DNA from: Streptomyces chilikensis
Lineage (GTDB): Bacteria > Actinomycetota > Actinomycetes > Streptomycetales > Streptomycetaceae
NCBI RefSeq assembly: GCF_001642695.1
Contig: NZ_LWCC02000005.1
Span: 4,375,525-4,414,931 of the forward strand
Length of the DNA: 39,407 nucleotides
Direction: 5' to 3'
Made by a program: the position numbers and the translations under genes. Below the pieces are notes generated by a model. The model was given only the letters and a program-made list of their open reading frames with translations. It was not told where the DNA came from and ran no database searches. Numbering within the stretch: the first letter of the stretch is position 1; every line of letters starts with the position of its first letter. This document shows positions 8,416 through 16,869 of the stretch, one piece after another.

Positions 8416-9507
8416 TCACCGCCGGGCGTCCTCGGCCGGCTGCCGGAACGCCCACGGCGTCCTCGGCTCCACCACCGGCCGGAACAGCCGCCGCACCGGC
8501 GCCGTGCAGAGCGCGGTGACCAGCAGTGCGCCCAGCAGGGTCACCGCGAGGTGTCCCAGCCGGCCGTACGGCTGCAGCAGGTCGTAGAGGCTCGTGCGGG
8601 CGAGGAACTTCATGAGGAAGCCGTGCAGCAGATAGCCGTAGAGGGTGCCCGTGCCGAGCGCGGTGAACCAGGTCCGGCGGGCCGGCACCCAGGAGAGGAA
8701 GCAGGCCACCAGCACCACCGCGAGGGCGAACAGCAGCAGCGTCATCACCGGACCCGCCCACCAGCTCATCCCCAGCTGCTGGGCGGCGCTGCTGTGGTAG
8801 AGCCACGCGTAGGACACCCGCGGCACCGCCCAGTGCACCGTCGCCAGGCCCAGCAGCGCCACCGGCACCGACAGCGCCCGGACCGCGGGGTGCCGCACCA
8901 GCGCGAAGTGCTCCGGGCGCAGGCACAGCCCGAGGACGAAGTACGGCAGGAACTGGAGCACCCGCTGGAGGTCCAGGTCCTCGCCGATCGAGGGCGAGAG
9001 GCTCGCGAGCATCGCCACGCAGAGCGCCACCGGCAGTGGCCACCTCAGCGAGCGCCACAGCGGGGCGGTCAGCCGCCAGACGAACAGCGCCGCCAGGAAC
9101 CAGGTCACGTAGGTGGGGTCGAGCAGGGTGATCGGCCGCTGCGGGTCGTCGTCGCTCCAGCGGGTGAAGAGCGCGTACGCCGTCTCGAAGAGGACGTAGG
9201 GCACGGCGAAGCAGGTCACCAGCCGCCGGACCCGGCCGGGCGAGCCGTCGAAGGACCGGGAGAAGTAGCCGGAGACGACGATGAACGCCGGCATGTGGAA
9301 GGAGTAGACGAAGACGTAGAGGGTGAGCGCCTCGCGGTCCCCCGGCAGCAGCGGCTCCCAGATGTGGCCGACCGCGACCAGGAGGATGGCCAGGTACTTG
9401 GCGTTGTCGAAGAACGCGTCGCGGGCCGCCGACGGGTCGCCGGGCCCGGAGGATCCCGGCTCGTCGAGTCCGCCCGGCCGGTGAGCGGTTGCTGTCGCCG
9501 TTGACAT
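8416..9507 (-). CDS. Acyltransferase 3 family integral membrane protein
   Basis: A 363-residue membrane protein with about ten hydrophobic segments from residue 28 onward. The opening block FFDNAKYLAILLVAVGHIWEPL carries the conserved His of the acyltransferase-3 (OafA/OatA-like) family; VYSFHMPAFIVVSGYFSR is the second family signature. Such proteins O-acetylate cell-surface glycans, peptidoglycan or exported small molecules at the membrane. The short cytoplasmic N terminus is Pro/Gly-rich. The ATG at 9507 has GAGG about 12 bases upstream. The target is unknown; the rhamnose locus lies 4 kb away and is not co-transcribed. Confidence 0.87.
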   Translation of the reverse strand: MSTATATAHRPGGLDEPGSSGPGDPSAARDAFFDNAKYLAILLVAVGHIWEPLLPGDREALTLYVFVYSFHMPAFIVVSGYFSRSFDGSPGRVRRLVTCFAVPYVLFETAYALFTRWSDDDPQRPITLLDPTYVTWFLAALFVWRLTAPLWRSLRWPLPVALCVAMLASLSPSIGEDLDLQRVLQFLPYFVLGLCLRPEHFALVRHPAVRALSVPVALLGLATVHWAVPRVSYAWLYHSSAAQQLGMSWWAGPVMTLLLFALAVVLVACFLSWVPARRTWFTALGTGTLYGYLLHGFLMKFLARTSLYDLLQPYGRLGHLAVTLLGALLVTALCTAPVRRLFRPVVEPRTPWAFRQPAEDARR

Positions 9508-9616
9508 GGCCAGCGCCTCACCGGAAGCGCGGAGGGCAAACCTCCGGGACCGGCCGATGGCCGACTTCGCTCGGTCGGCGTAGTCCGCGTGAACGCTGTC
9601 AACGTCCTCGTCGTCG

Positions 9617-9646
9617 TTGAAGACCCGCTGGTGGGCTGTGTACGGT
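9617..9646 (+). promoter_or_regulatory. Candidate sigma-70-type promoter for a leaderless methylase transcript
   Basis: TTGAAG (9617-9622), an 18-base spacer, and TACGGT (9641-9646) match a vegetative promoter. The expected transcription start, about 7 bases beyond the -10, coincides with the A of the ATG at 9653, so the mRNA would have no leader. A GGTGGGG just before the ATG could alternatively be a ribosome binding site if transcription starts further upstream. Confidence 0.6.
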
Positions 9647-9652
9647 GGGGTC

Positions 9653-11314
9653 ATGACTGAGAGTGCTGGGAACCAGGCGGCAGGAGCTCTGGTGACCGGC
9701 TCGGAGATCGCCCGTCTCGCCGGCGTCACCCGCGCCGCCGTCTCCAACTGGCGAAGACGGTACGACGACTTCCCCGAACCGGCCGGGGGCGGTCCCAACA
9801 GCCCGCTCTTCGACCTCGCCGAGATCCGCTCCTGGCTCGAACGGCAGCGCAAGGGGCAGGACGTCTCCGAGGAGGTCAGGCTCTGGCAGACGCTCCGCGG
9901 GGCCTACGGCGACGACATGATCACCGCGCTCGCCGACGCCGCCGCGCACGTCGACGACCCCCGTGCCGCCACCCCGCTGCCCGAGGAGGCCGTGCGGCTG
10001 ATCGGCCAGCTCCTCGCACGCGGCTCCGCCGCGGAACTCGTCACCGGCCTCGCCGAGCGCTTCACCGACTCGGTCCGGCGCGCCGCCTCCGACCAGGTCA
10101 CCACCGCCCGGGTGGTGCGGGCCGTGCGCCACTTCGCCGGCCGGGTCGCCGAGGACGCGGTGATCCTCGACCCCGCCTGCGGCACGGGGACACTGCTGCT
10201 GTGCGTCGGACCCGAGGACGGACCGCGACGCCACGGGCAGGAGATCGACCCCGACAGCGCGCGGTTCGCCCAGCTGCGCGCCGACCTGACGGGCCGGGAC
10301 GGCGTCCGCGTCGTCGTCGGCGACTCCCTCCGCGAGGACCGGCTGCCCGGCCTCAAGGCCGACCTGGTGGTCTGCGACCCGCCCGTCGGGGACACCGACT
10401 GGGGCCGGGAGCAGCTGCTGCTGGACCGCCGCTGGGAATTCGGCACGCCGTCGCGGGCGGAGAGCGAACTCGCCTGGCTCCAGCACGCCTACGCGCACAC
10501 CGCGCCCGGCGGACGGGTGCTGATGGTGATGCCCGCCTCGGTCGCGTACCGCAAGGCGGGCCGCCGCATCCGCGCCGAACTGGTCCGGCGGGGCATCCTC
10601 ACCCAGGTCACCGCGCTGGCCCCCGGCACCGCCGCCTCGCACGCCCAGCCCGTCCACCTCTGGCACCTGCGCCGTCCGGCCGGACCCGGCGACGCGGCCA
10701 CCGCCGTGCGGATGGTCGACCTCACCGCCGGCGATCCCGACGGGCCGCTGGAACCGGACCCGGCGCAGGCCGCGGACATCGCGCTGATCGACCTGCTCGA
10801 CGACAGCGTGGACCTCACCCCCGGGCGTCACGTCGGGGACTCCAACCGCGACTTCACCGCCGAGTACCGGGCGCTGCGCGAACAGCTCGACGACCGGCTG
10901 GAGCGGCTCGGCCGGCTGCTGCCCTCGCTGGCGGAGGGCCGGGGCCCGGGCGCGCTGGACGGCTCCACCGTGAGCGTGGCCGAGCTGGCCCGGGCGGGGC
11001 TGGTCACCCAGAGCGGGGAGGAACCCGTCTCGGCCAGCGACCAGCTCGACACCGACTACCTCCGCGGCTTCCTGCGCTCCTCGGCCAACGTCCGGCGGTC
11101 GACCTCCCTCAGCGGGACGTTCCGCCTCGACGGGCGGGGGGCGAGGGTGCCGCAGATGGACATCGAGGAGCAGCGGCGGTACGGGGCGGCGTTCCGGAGG
11201 CTGCGGGAGTTCGAGCAGTGCGCCCGTGAGGTCGCCGACCTCACGCGGCGGATCGCCGAACTCGCCGGCGAAGGGCTGGGCAACGGCGCGCTGGCCCCCG
11301 GACGGGACGACTGA
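9653..11314 (+). CDS. Orphan N6-adenine DNA methylase-like protein with N-terminal MerR-like HTH
   Basis: A 553-residue protein. Residues 14-55 form a MerR/phage-type winged HTH (TGSEIARLAGVTRAAVSNWRRR...FPEP). A HsdM-like class I methyltransferase domain follows, with motif I DPACGTGTLLL at 173-183. Motif IV, normally NPPF or NPPY in this group, reads DPPV at 242-245, followed by GDTDWG. The later region (ARAGLVTQSGEEPVSASDQLDTDYLRGFLRS) resembles the target-recognition region of type I modification subunits. There is no restriction or specificity gene next to it, so it is not a complete restriction-modification system. With the altered motif IV it may be a non-catalytic DNA- and SAM-binding regulator, or a methylase of unusual chemistry; this is inference. 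An alternative TTG start at 9617 is unlikely. Confidence 0.82.
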   Translation: MTESAGNQAAGALVTGSEIARLAGVTRAAVSNWRRRYDDFPEPAGGGPNSPLFDLAEIRSWLERQRKGQDVSEEVRLWQTLRGAYGDDMITALADAAAHVDDPRAATPLPEEAVRLIGQLLARGSAAELVTGLAERFTDSVRRAASDQVTTARVVRAVRHFAGRVAEDAVILDPACGTGTLLLCVGPEDGPRRHGQEIDPDSARFAQLRADLTGRDGVRVVVGDSLREDRLPGLKADLVVCDPPVGDTDWGREQLLLDRRWEFGTPSRAESELAWLQHAYAHTAPGGRVLMVMPASVAYRKAGRRIRAELVRRGILTQVTALAPGTAASHAQPVHLWHLRRPAGPGDAATAVRMVDLTAGDPDGPLEPDPAQAADIALIDLLDDSVDLTPGRHVGDSNRDFTAEYRALREQLDDRLERLGRLLPSLAEGRGPGALDGSTVSVAELARAGLVTQSGEEPVSASDQLDTDYLRGFLRSSANVRRSTSLSGTFRLDGRGARVPQMDIEEQRRYGAAFRRLREFEQCAREVADLTRRIAELAGEGLGNGALAPGRDD

Positions 11315-11362
11315 CACGGGACCGGCCCGGGACCGCCGGAGGGCGTTCCGGAGCCGGCCGTG

Positions 11363-11383
11363 GGCACGCGCCGCGCCCGTGCC
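11363..11383. terminator. Weak hairpin between convergent genes
   Basis: GGCACG (11363-11368) and CGTGCC (11378-11383) with a 9-base loop, in the 101-base gap between the converging methylase-like gene and the collagen-like gene. The arms are only 6 bp, so this is a tentative call. Confidence 0.3.
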
Positions 11384-11415
11384 TCCCCGGCGTCCCGGGG
11401 GAGAGGGGCGTCCTG

Positions 11416-12054
11416 CTAGGCGGTGGGGGCGAGCGGCAGGCAGACGGCGCTCACCGTGAAGGGCACCGGGGTGGTGCTCGTCGTGCGGACCGTGCCGGTC
11501 CAGCCGTTCGCGCCGTCCGGAGCCGAGTCGACCGCCGTGACGACGGAGAGCAGCGACTCGTCCACGCTGACGCCTCCGCCGGTGAGGGTGCTGCCGGCCG
11601 GACAGGTGGCCGTCTCCGTCCCGGGAGCCGTGGCGGTGGCGCTGCCCGTCACGACCTCCAGGAAGGTCGGGGTCACCTCGCCGGGGTCGCCCGGCTCCCC
11701 GGGCTCGCCCTGGGGGCCCGTCGGACCCTGGGGACCCTCGGGGCCCTGGGGTCCCTCGGGGCCGGGCGGACCCTCCGGACCCGCGGGGCCCGCCACACCC
11801 TGCGGCCCCGCCGGGCCCGGCGCGCCGGCCGGACCCGCGGGACCCGCCGGACCGGGCTCGCCCTGCGGCCCCGAGGGGCCCGGCTCGCCCTGCGGCCCCG
11901 AGGGACCGCCTCCCCCGCACCCGTCGCCGCACTCGTGCGACGCGGTGACGGGGACCGCGCCGTGCGAGGCGTGGACCGACGGGGCGATCGCACCGGCGAG
12001 GAGGGCCGCCGCCGCGACCGGCAGACCGACCTGGCAGAGCCGACGTATCGACAT
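11416..12054 (-). CDS. Exported collagen-like protein with a Gly-X-Y domain
   Basis: A 212-residue protein. The signal peptide (hydrophobic core [21 protein letters not shown], cleavage near residue 29) is followed by a short Cys-containing segment ([10 protein letters not shown]), then about 26 uninterrupted Gly-X-Y triplets (about residues 50-127) rich in GPQ, GEP, GPA and GPE, then a C-terminal globular domain of about 85 residues with two cysteines (TCPAGST and AVCLPLAP). Bacterial Gly-X-Y proteins form collagen triple helices without hydroxyproline; the C-terminal domain may drive trimer formation. There is no LPXTG sorting signal, so it is probably secreted or loosely held. GGGAG lies 7 bases before an in-frame TTG at 12060 and 13 before the ATG at 12054, so the true N terminus may be two residues longer. 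It stands alone. Confidence 0.88.
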   Translation of the reverse strand: MSIRRLCQVGLPVAAAALLAGAIAPSVHASHGAVPVTASHECGDGCGGGGPSGPQGEPGPSGPQGEPGPAGPAGPAGAPGPAGPQGVAGPAGPEGPPGPEGPQGPEGPQGPTGPQGEPGEPGDPGEVTPTFLEVVTGSATATAPGTETATCPAGSTLTGGGVSVDESLLSVVTAVDSAPDGANGWTGTVRTTSTTPVPFTVSAVCLPLAPTA

Positions 12055-12351
12055 TCTCAAGGTTGCTCCCGATGGGTGAGGGGCCGGGCGCGGGGAACGC
12101 CGAGCGGTTCGCGCCGGGCCTGGATCGACGTCACCGATCCCAGCACGCGCGTCGGCACGCCGCCCGGCGGGAACACCCTCGCGGGCTAGCACCGCGGCGA
12201 ACGTCATCCGGACGGCCGTGTGCCGTGGCCGACGGGGAGGCGTTCCGCGTGCTACCGCGCCCCAACCGGCCCCCGGGGCAGGAGGGTTGCGGAACCCGAT
12301 CCCCGGGATGGCAGGATCGCCGCACCAGTCCGGCGGACCAGGGGGACTTCC

Positions 12352-12705
12352 ATGGAGCACAGGCCCGACCCGATCCAGATCATCACCCGCCCCAGCGTCT
12401 CGGTGGCGGAGGACCGGATACAGGCCCTGGGAGCCTGGGTGCACGCCGCCCGCCGCGCCGGGTGGCGGGTCGACCCGGTGGACGAGCCGGTGGACTGGCC
12501 CGCCGGGGAGTGCGGCCTGGTCGACATCGAGGGACTCCGCTACCTGCTCCGGATCGGCCTGCGCGGCCGCACCCGCGCGGTGCTGCTCCCCGCCGGGCAG
12601 GCGGGGCCGGGGACGGCCGAACTTCCCGCCGGGGACCGCGCGGTCGCCTCCCGGCCGGTCCTGCAGCTCACCACCTGGGCCGAACCCGTCCTCGCCCCGG
12701 AGTGA
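12352..12705 (+). CDS. Small hypothetical protein
   Basis: A 117-residue soluble protein I do not recognise. It has no signal peptide or membrane segment. A short motif-like stretch [19 protein letters not shown] opens the protein and [20 protein letters not shown] sits in the middle. The ATG at 12352 has GGGGGA 6 bases upstream, a strong ribosome binding site that fixes the start. Its last 38 bases overlap, tail to tail, the end of the minus-strand HAD-like gene. The 297 bases between this gene and the collagen-like gene hold no other ORF or strong promoter that I can support. Confidence 0.75.
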   Translation: MEHRPDPIQIITRPSVSVAEDRIQALGAWVHAARRAGWRVDPVDEPVDWPAGECGLVDIEGLRYLLRIGLRGRTRAVLLPAGQAGPGTAELPAGDRAVASRPVLQLTTWAEPVLAPE

Positions 12706-13369
12706 GGGGGCGGGAGGCGGATCCGTCCTCGCCCCGAGGGCGTACCGCTTCCGGGAACAGGTGATCCGGGGCCGGACGCAGGTCCTGCGGGGAGCGGCAG
12801 CGCACGGTGGACATCCCCAGCGCCGCCGCGGCCTCGGTGTTCTCCGCCCGGTCGTCCACGAACGGACAGCGTTCGGCGGCCACGCCGGCCGGCCCGGTGG
12901 CGATCCCGTAGATCTCGCGGTCCGGTTCGGCCGCTCCCTCCCGCGCGCTGCTGAGGACGTGGTGGGCGAGATCCGCGATGCCCGTCGTCTGCGGGCCGCG
13001 TCCGAGTCCGGACGTCGCGTTGGTGACCAGGACGAGCGGCACCACCTCGCGCGTCCGCCGCGGCGTGCCCACCACCTCGGGGTCCGCCCGGAACGGCGCG
13101 TCCGCCACGGCCCCGGCCGGCTCGCCGGCCCGTGCGGGCGGCACGAAGGCGGTCAACCGCTCCGCCACGCTCTCCCGCCACTCGTCGACGCCGACCCGGC
13201 CGAGCAGCAGCGGGAGGCCGGGTTCCGGCGCGTAGGCCACCGAGGCGGTGAGGCCCTCCGCGAGCCCCGAGGCCCGCTCCGGTGCGGTGAGCGCCGAGAA
13301 GCCGCAGAAGCGGACGACGTTGTCGAGGTCGCGGAGAACCGCGTCGAAGGCGCGGACGGCGACGGTCAC
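12668..13369 (-). CDS. HAD-like hydrolase with a missing motif III lysine
   Basis: A 233-residue protein of the HAD superfamily, related to actinobacterial phosphatases that begin FDAVLCDLDN. Motif I is RDLDN (Asp14 and Asp16), motif II is LVTNATS, and the acidic motif IV is FVDDRAEN. Motif III, normally a Lys in a KPDxxIY context, reads EPDREIY, so the expected lysine is Glu (codon GAA). The catalytic nucleophile is present, but the charge-stabilising residue is not where it should be; the enzyme may be inactive, may use another basic residue, or may bind rather than hydrolyse. The start is GTG with no clear ribosome binding site. Its C-terminal 28 residues are Arg/Gly/Pro-rich and unconserved-looking, and the last codons overlap the opposite gene. 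Confidence 0.75.
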   Translation of the reverse strand: MTVAVRAFDAVLRDLDNVVRFCGFSALTAPERASGLAEGLTASVAYAPEPGLPLLLGRVGVDEWRESVAERLTAFVPPARAGEPAGAVADAPFRADPEVVGTPRRTREVVPLVLVTNATSGLGRGPQTTGIADLAHHVLSSAREGAAEPDREIYGIATGPAGVAAERCPFVDDRAENTEAAAALGMSTVRCRSPQDLRPAPDHLFPEAVRPRGEDGSASRPLTPGRGRVRPRW

Positions 13370-13846
13370 CGGCCCTGCCTGTCACGGTCGTTCCGACCCG
13401 GGCCCCGGCGTGTCCCCCCCAGGTCACGCCGGGACCGGTCGGCCCCCGGAATCCCCCCGGATTCCCCCCGGGTCCCCCTCAGGCCCCCCGAGGCGCACCG
13501 GTTCGTCCCCCCGGAGAAGCGGTGCGTCGAGGGAGGACGCTACACGATTGTGTCTCCGTTGACCAGGCGATCAGCTTGTTGACATCGTCAACAAGGCGTG
13601 TCGGGCGCGTCGACCCGCGTGCGGTGACGGAGAGGCGGGAACACGGCCCGGGATGATCGACCGCCGAGCGGCGCGGAAGGTTGTACGGAGACGCCGAAAA
13701 ACATCGACGGGTCGCCGGCGAGCTGACGCACGGTCAAGAACCCTCCGCGGACGCACCGTCGGCTCAGGTCACGCGGAAGCGGGAAAAGATCGCCGCATCG
13801 TCCGGTCTGGTGCCCGTCGCGCACCGACGCGACTAGGGTGGGACGA
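13370..13846. other. Gene-free 477-base region before the rhamnose genes
   Basis: I see no supported ORF. From about 13440 to 13500 there is a C-rich low-complexity stretch with repeated GATTCCCCCCGG-like segments. A 21-bp dyad lies at 13575-13595. The right half (13680-13800) is less GC-rich than the surroundings. TAGGGT at 13834-13839 is a possible -10 for rfbA and would place the transcript start at or next to its ATG; no convincing -35 is visible. Confidence 0.6.
13575..13595. promoter_or_regulatory. Perfect 9-bp inverted repeat, GntR-like operator candidate
   Basis: Arms CTTGTTGAC (13575-13583) and GTCAACAAG (13587-13595) with the 3-base centre ATC. The TTGTTGAC-GTCAACAA pattern resembles operators of FadR-subfamily GntR regulators; that family link is from memory. 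A further GTTGAC half-site is just upstream. No regulator gene is adjacent. It lies about 250 bases before rfbA and about 205 bases beyond the start of the HAD-like gene, so its target is not certain. Confidence 0.55.
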
Positions 13847-14920
13847 ATGAAGGCTCTCGTCCTCTCAGGTGGAGCCGGCACGCGACTGCGGCCGATCACA
13901 CACACGTCGGCCAAGCAACTCGTGCCGGTGGCCAACAAGCCGGTTCTGTTCTACGGATTGGAATCCATCGCCGATGCCGGGATAACCGAGGTCGGGATGG
14001 TCGTCGGGGACACCGCCGAGGAGATCCGCACCGCGGTCGGCGACGGCTCCGACTTCGGTCTCAAAGTGACGTACATCCCGCAGGAGAAGCCCCTGGGCCT
14101 GGCCCACGCGGTGCTGATCGCACGGGACTTCCTCGGCGACGACGACTTCGTGATGTACCTCGGCGACAACTTCATCGTCGGCGGCATCAACGACATCGTC
14201 GACGACTTCCGCCACAACCGTCCCGCCGCCCAGATCCTGCTGACCAAGGTGCCCGACCCCCGGGCCTTCGGCGTCGCCGTGCTCGACGAGGCCGGACGGG
14301 TGGTGGCGCTGGAGGAGAAGCCGGAGCAGCCCAAGAGCGACCTCGCGCTGGTCGGCGTCTACCTCTTCACGCCCAGGATCCACGAGGCGGTCCGCTCCAT
14401 CGAGCCCTCCTGGCGCGGGGAACTGGAGATCACCCACGCCATCCAGCGGCTGATCGACGACCGGGCCGCCGTGCGGTCCACCGTCATCCAGGGGTACTGG
14501 AAGGACACCGGCAACGTCGTCGACATGCTCGAGGTCAACCGGATGGTCCTCGAGTCGCTGGAGCCGCGCAACGACGGCGAGGTCGACGAGGCGAGCGAGA
14601 CCGTCGGCCGGGTCGTCATCGAGCCGGGCGCGCGGGTGACCCGCTCGCGGATCGTCGGCCCCGCCGTGATCGGCGCGGGGACCGTGGTCAGCGACTCGTA
14701 CATCGGCCCGTTCACCTCGGTGGGGGAGAACTGCACCGTCGACGACAGCGAGCTGGAGTTCTCCATCGTGCTGCGCGACGCCACCATCTGCGGCGTCGGA
14801 CGGATCGAGTCCTCCCTCATCGGCCGCCACGCCGAAGTGACCACCCAGGCCGCGCCCGGCGTGCCCAGTGCCCACCGTCTCGTCCTCGGCGACCACAGCA
14901 AGGTGCGAATCCATCCATGA
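13847..14920 (+). CDS. rfbA: Glucose-1-phosphate thymidylyltransferase, long (actinobacterial) form
   Basis: A 357-residue enzyme that joins glucose-1-phosphate and dTTP to give dTDP-glucose, the first step of dTDP-rhamnose synthesis. The nucleotidyltransferase signature LSGGAGTRLRP is at residues 6-16, the metal-binding aspartate is in YLGDNF, and EEKPEQPKSDLALVGVY is the sugar-binding block. After about residue 240 there is an extra left-handed beta-helix region with hexapeptide repeats (VIGAGTVVSDSYIGPF), giving the 355-residue length of StrD-like enzymes rather than the 290 of enterobacterial RmlA. The ATG at 13847 is preceded by GGTGGGA. Its stop overlaps the rfbB start (ATGA), so the two are translationally coupled. 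Confidence 0.95.
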   Translation: MKALVLSGGAGTRLRPITHTSAKQLVPVANKPVLFYGLESIADAGITEVGMVVGDTAEEIRTAVGDGSDFGLKVTYIPQEKPLGLAHAVLIARDFLGDDDFVMYLGDNFIVGGINDIVDDFRHNRPAAQILLTKVPDPRAFGVAVLDEAGRVVALEEKPEQPKSDLALVGVYLFTPRIHEAVRSIEPSWRGELEITHAIQRLIDDRAAVRSTVIQGYWKDTGNVVDMLEVNRMVLESLEPRNDGEVDEASETVGRVVIEPGARVTRSRIVGPAVIGAGTVVSDSYIGPFTSVGENCTVDDSELEFSIVLRDATICGVGRIESSLIGRHAEVTTQAAPGVPSAHRLVLGDHSKVRIHP

Positions 14921-15912
14921 CCTCCTCGACCTCCCCCTCCTCCCGCCTGCTCGTCACCGGGGCCGCGGGCTTCATCGGGTCCACCTACGTGCGGACCCTG
15001 CTCGCCGCCGAGGACAAGGCGGACCTGCGCATCACCGTGCTGGACAAGCTCACCTACGCGGGCACCCTGGACAACCTGCCGCTGGACCACCCGCGCCTGG
15101 AGTTCGTCCAGGGAGACATCCGTGACGCCGAACTGGTGGACAAGCTGGTGGGCGCCGCCGGCCAGGTCGTCCACTTCGCCGCCGAGTCCCACGTGGACCG
15201 CTCCATCGCCGGCGCGGCGGACTTCGTCCTCACCAACGTCGTCGGCACCCAGACGCTGCTGGACGCCGCGCTCCGGCACGGCGTGGGGCCGTTCGTGCAC
15301 GTCTCCACCGACGAGGTGTACGGCTCCATCGAGACGGGGTCCTGGCCGGAGACCCACCCGCTCGCCCCCAACTCGCCCTACTCGGCCTCCAAGGCGTCGT
15401 CCGACCTGCTCGCGCTCGCCTACCACCGGACCCACGGCATGGACGTCCGGGTCACCCGCTGCTCCAACAACTACGGGCCGCACCAGTTCCCCGAGAAGGT
15501 GATTCCGCTCTTCGTCACCAACCTCCTCGACGGGAAGAAGGTGCCGCTCTACGGGGACGGGCGCAACGTCCGCGACTGGCTGCACGTCGACGACCACTGC
15601 CGGGGCGTGGAACTCGTCCGCACCAAGGGCCGGTCCGGCGAGGTCTACAACATCGGCGGGGGCACCGAGCTCTCCAACAAGGAGCTCACCGGCCTGCTCC
15701 TGGAGGCCTGCGGCGCGGACTGGGACATGGTCGAGTACGTCGAGGACCGCAAGGGACACGACCTGCGCTATTCGGTCGACTGGGGCAAGGCCCGCACCGA
15801 ACTCGGCTACCATCCCCGGCACGACTTCCCCACCGGTCTCGCCGACACCGTCACCTGGTACCGGGAGAACCGGGACTGGTGGGAGCCCTTGAAGGAGCGG
15901 GCCGGCGTCTGA
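14917..15912 (+). CDS. rfbB: dTDP-glucose 4,6-dehydratase
   Basis: A 331-residue extended short-chain dehydrogenase/reductase. The NAD-binding GAAGFIGS is at residues 15-22, the catalytic STDEVYG (Thr-Asp-Glu) near residue 130 and the active-site Tyr155 and Lys159 in YSASK. It converts dTDP-glucose to dTDP-4-keto-6-deoxyglucose, the branch point for 6-deoxyhexoses. Length and motifs are normal for the family. The start ATG overlaps the rfbA stop by four bases. The next gene follows after 69 bases. Confidence 0.96.
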   Translation: MTSSTSPSSRLLVTGAAGFIGSTYVRTLLAAEDKADLRITVLDKLTYAGTLDNLPLDHPRLEFVQGDIRDAELVDKLVGAAGQVVHFAAESHVDRSIAGAADFVLTNVVGTQTLLDAALRHGVGPFVHVSTDEVYGSIETGSWPETHPLAPNSPYSASKASSDLLALAYHRTHGMDVRVTRCSNNYGPHQFPEKVIPLFVTNLLDGKKVPLYGDGRNVRDWLHVDDHCRGVELVRTKGRSGEVYNIGGGTELSNKELTGLLLEACGADWDMVEYVEDRKGHDLRYSVDWGKARTELGYHPRHDFPTGLADTVTWYRENRDWWEPLKERAGV

Positions 15913-15946
15913 ACACCCGGGCCACGACCGGCCGGCGGAGCACGGA

Positions 15947-15981
15947 ACCACGGAGAAGCACGTCACCACGGAGAAGCGCGT
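15947..15981 (+). repeat. 18-bp direct repeat duplicating the ribosome binding site of rfbD
   Basis: Units ACCACGGAGAAGCACGTC (15947-15964) and ACCACGGAGAAGCGCGT (15965-15981) are adjacent, differ by one base, and the second abuts the rfbD ATG. Each carries GGAG, so the gene has two tandem candidate ribosome binding sites, 11 and 29 bases from the start. Confidence 0.85.
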
Positions 15982-16869
15982 ATGAAATGGCTCGTCACCG
16001 GCGCCGGAGGCATGCTCGGCCGGGACACCGCCGAGGAACTCGCCCGTCGCGGTGAGGAGGTGGTGGCCCTCGGCCGCGCCGAACTGGACGTCACCCGCGA
16101 GGAGAAGGTCCGCGCCGCCCTCGGCGAACACCGCCCCGACGTGGTCGTCAACTGCGCCGCCTACACGGCGGTCGACGACGCCGAACACGACGAGGCGACC
16201 GCCCTGCGGGTCAACGGCGACGGCCCCCGCGTCCTGGCCCGGATGTGCGCCGAGCAGGCCCCGGCCCGGCTGATCCACGTCTCCACCGACTACGTCTTCG
16301 ACGGCCGGGACCGCGAAACCCCCTACCCGGAGGACCATCCCACCGCGCCCCGCACCGCCTACGGCCGCACCAAACTGGCCGGCGAACGGGCGGTCCTCAC
16401 CGAACTGCCCGGACGGAGCGCCGTGGTGCGCACCGCGTGGCTCTACGGCGTCCACGGCAGGAGCTTCGTCCGCACCATGACCGAGCTCGAATCCCGCCGG
16501 GACACCCTCGACGTCGTCGCCGACCAGCGCGGCCAGCCCACCTGGAGCGCCGACGTCGCCGGGCGGATCGCCGAACTCGGCGTCCGCCTCGGCGCGGACG
16601 ACCGGGACGCGACCGGGATCTTCCACGCCACCAGCTCCGGCGAGGCCACCTGGCACGAACTGGCCCAGGAGGTCTTCCGCCTCCTCGGCGCCGACCCGGC
16701 CCGGGTGCGCCCCGTCACCAGCGAGGCGTTCCCCCGGCCGGCCCCCCGTCCCGCCTACAGCGCCCTCGCCCACCACCGGTGGCGGCACCTCGGACTGCCC
16801 CCGTTGCGGGACTGGCGCACCGCCCTGCATGTTGCCCTTCCGCTCATCCGCAAGGAGTCCTGTTCGTGA
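15982..16869 (+). CDS. rfbD: dTDP-4-dehydrorhamnose reductase
   Basis: A 295-residue RmlD-type reductase. The nucleotide-binding GAGGMLG is at residues 7-13; the sequence NCAAYTAVDDAE is the RmlD signature; STDYVFDG and the active-site Tyr127/Lys131 in AYGRTK follow; and WLYGVHGRSFVRTM is the substrate-side block. It makes dTDP-L-rhamnose from the 4-keto-L-rhamnose intermediate, using NADPH or NADH. Its TGA overlaps the GTG of the downstream methyltransferase gene (GTGA), and an AAGGAG in its last codons serves that gene. Confidence 0.95.
   Translation: MKWLVTGAGGMLGRDTAEELARRGEEVVALGRAELDVTREEKVRAALGEHRPDVVVNCAAYTAVDDAEHDEATALRVNGDGPRVLARMCAEQAPARLIHVSTDYVFDGRDRETPYPEDHPTAPRTAYGRTKLAGERAVLTELPGRSAVVRTAWLYGVHGRSFVRTMTELESRRDTLDVVADQRGQPTWSADVAGRIAELGVRLGADDRDATGIFHATSSGEATWHELAQEVFRLLGADPARVRPVTSEAFPRPAPRPAYSALAHHRWRHLGLPPLRDWRTALHVALPLIRKESCS

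Noticed and set aside
9617-9652. TTG start giving 12 more residues on the methylase
   Set aside because: The TTG is part of the likely -35 box (TTGAAG) and has no ribosome binding site; the ATG at 9653 is better placed.
11660-11920. Repetitive DNA resembling a CRISPR or satellite
   Set aside because: The repeats are the 9-bp codon pattern of the Gly-X-Y collagen domain, with no conserved spacer-repeat structure.
13588-13938. Minus-strand ORF of 116 codons before rfbA
   Set aside because: It overlaps the rfbA start, has no ribosome binding site and shows no protein-like domain.
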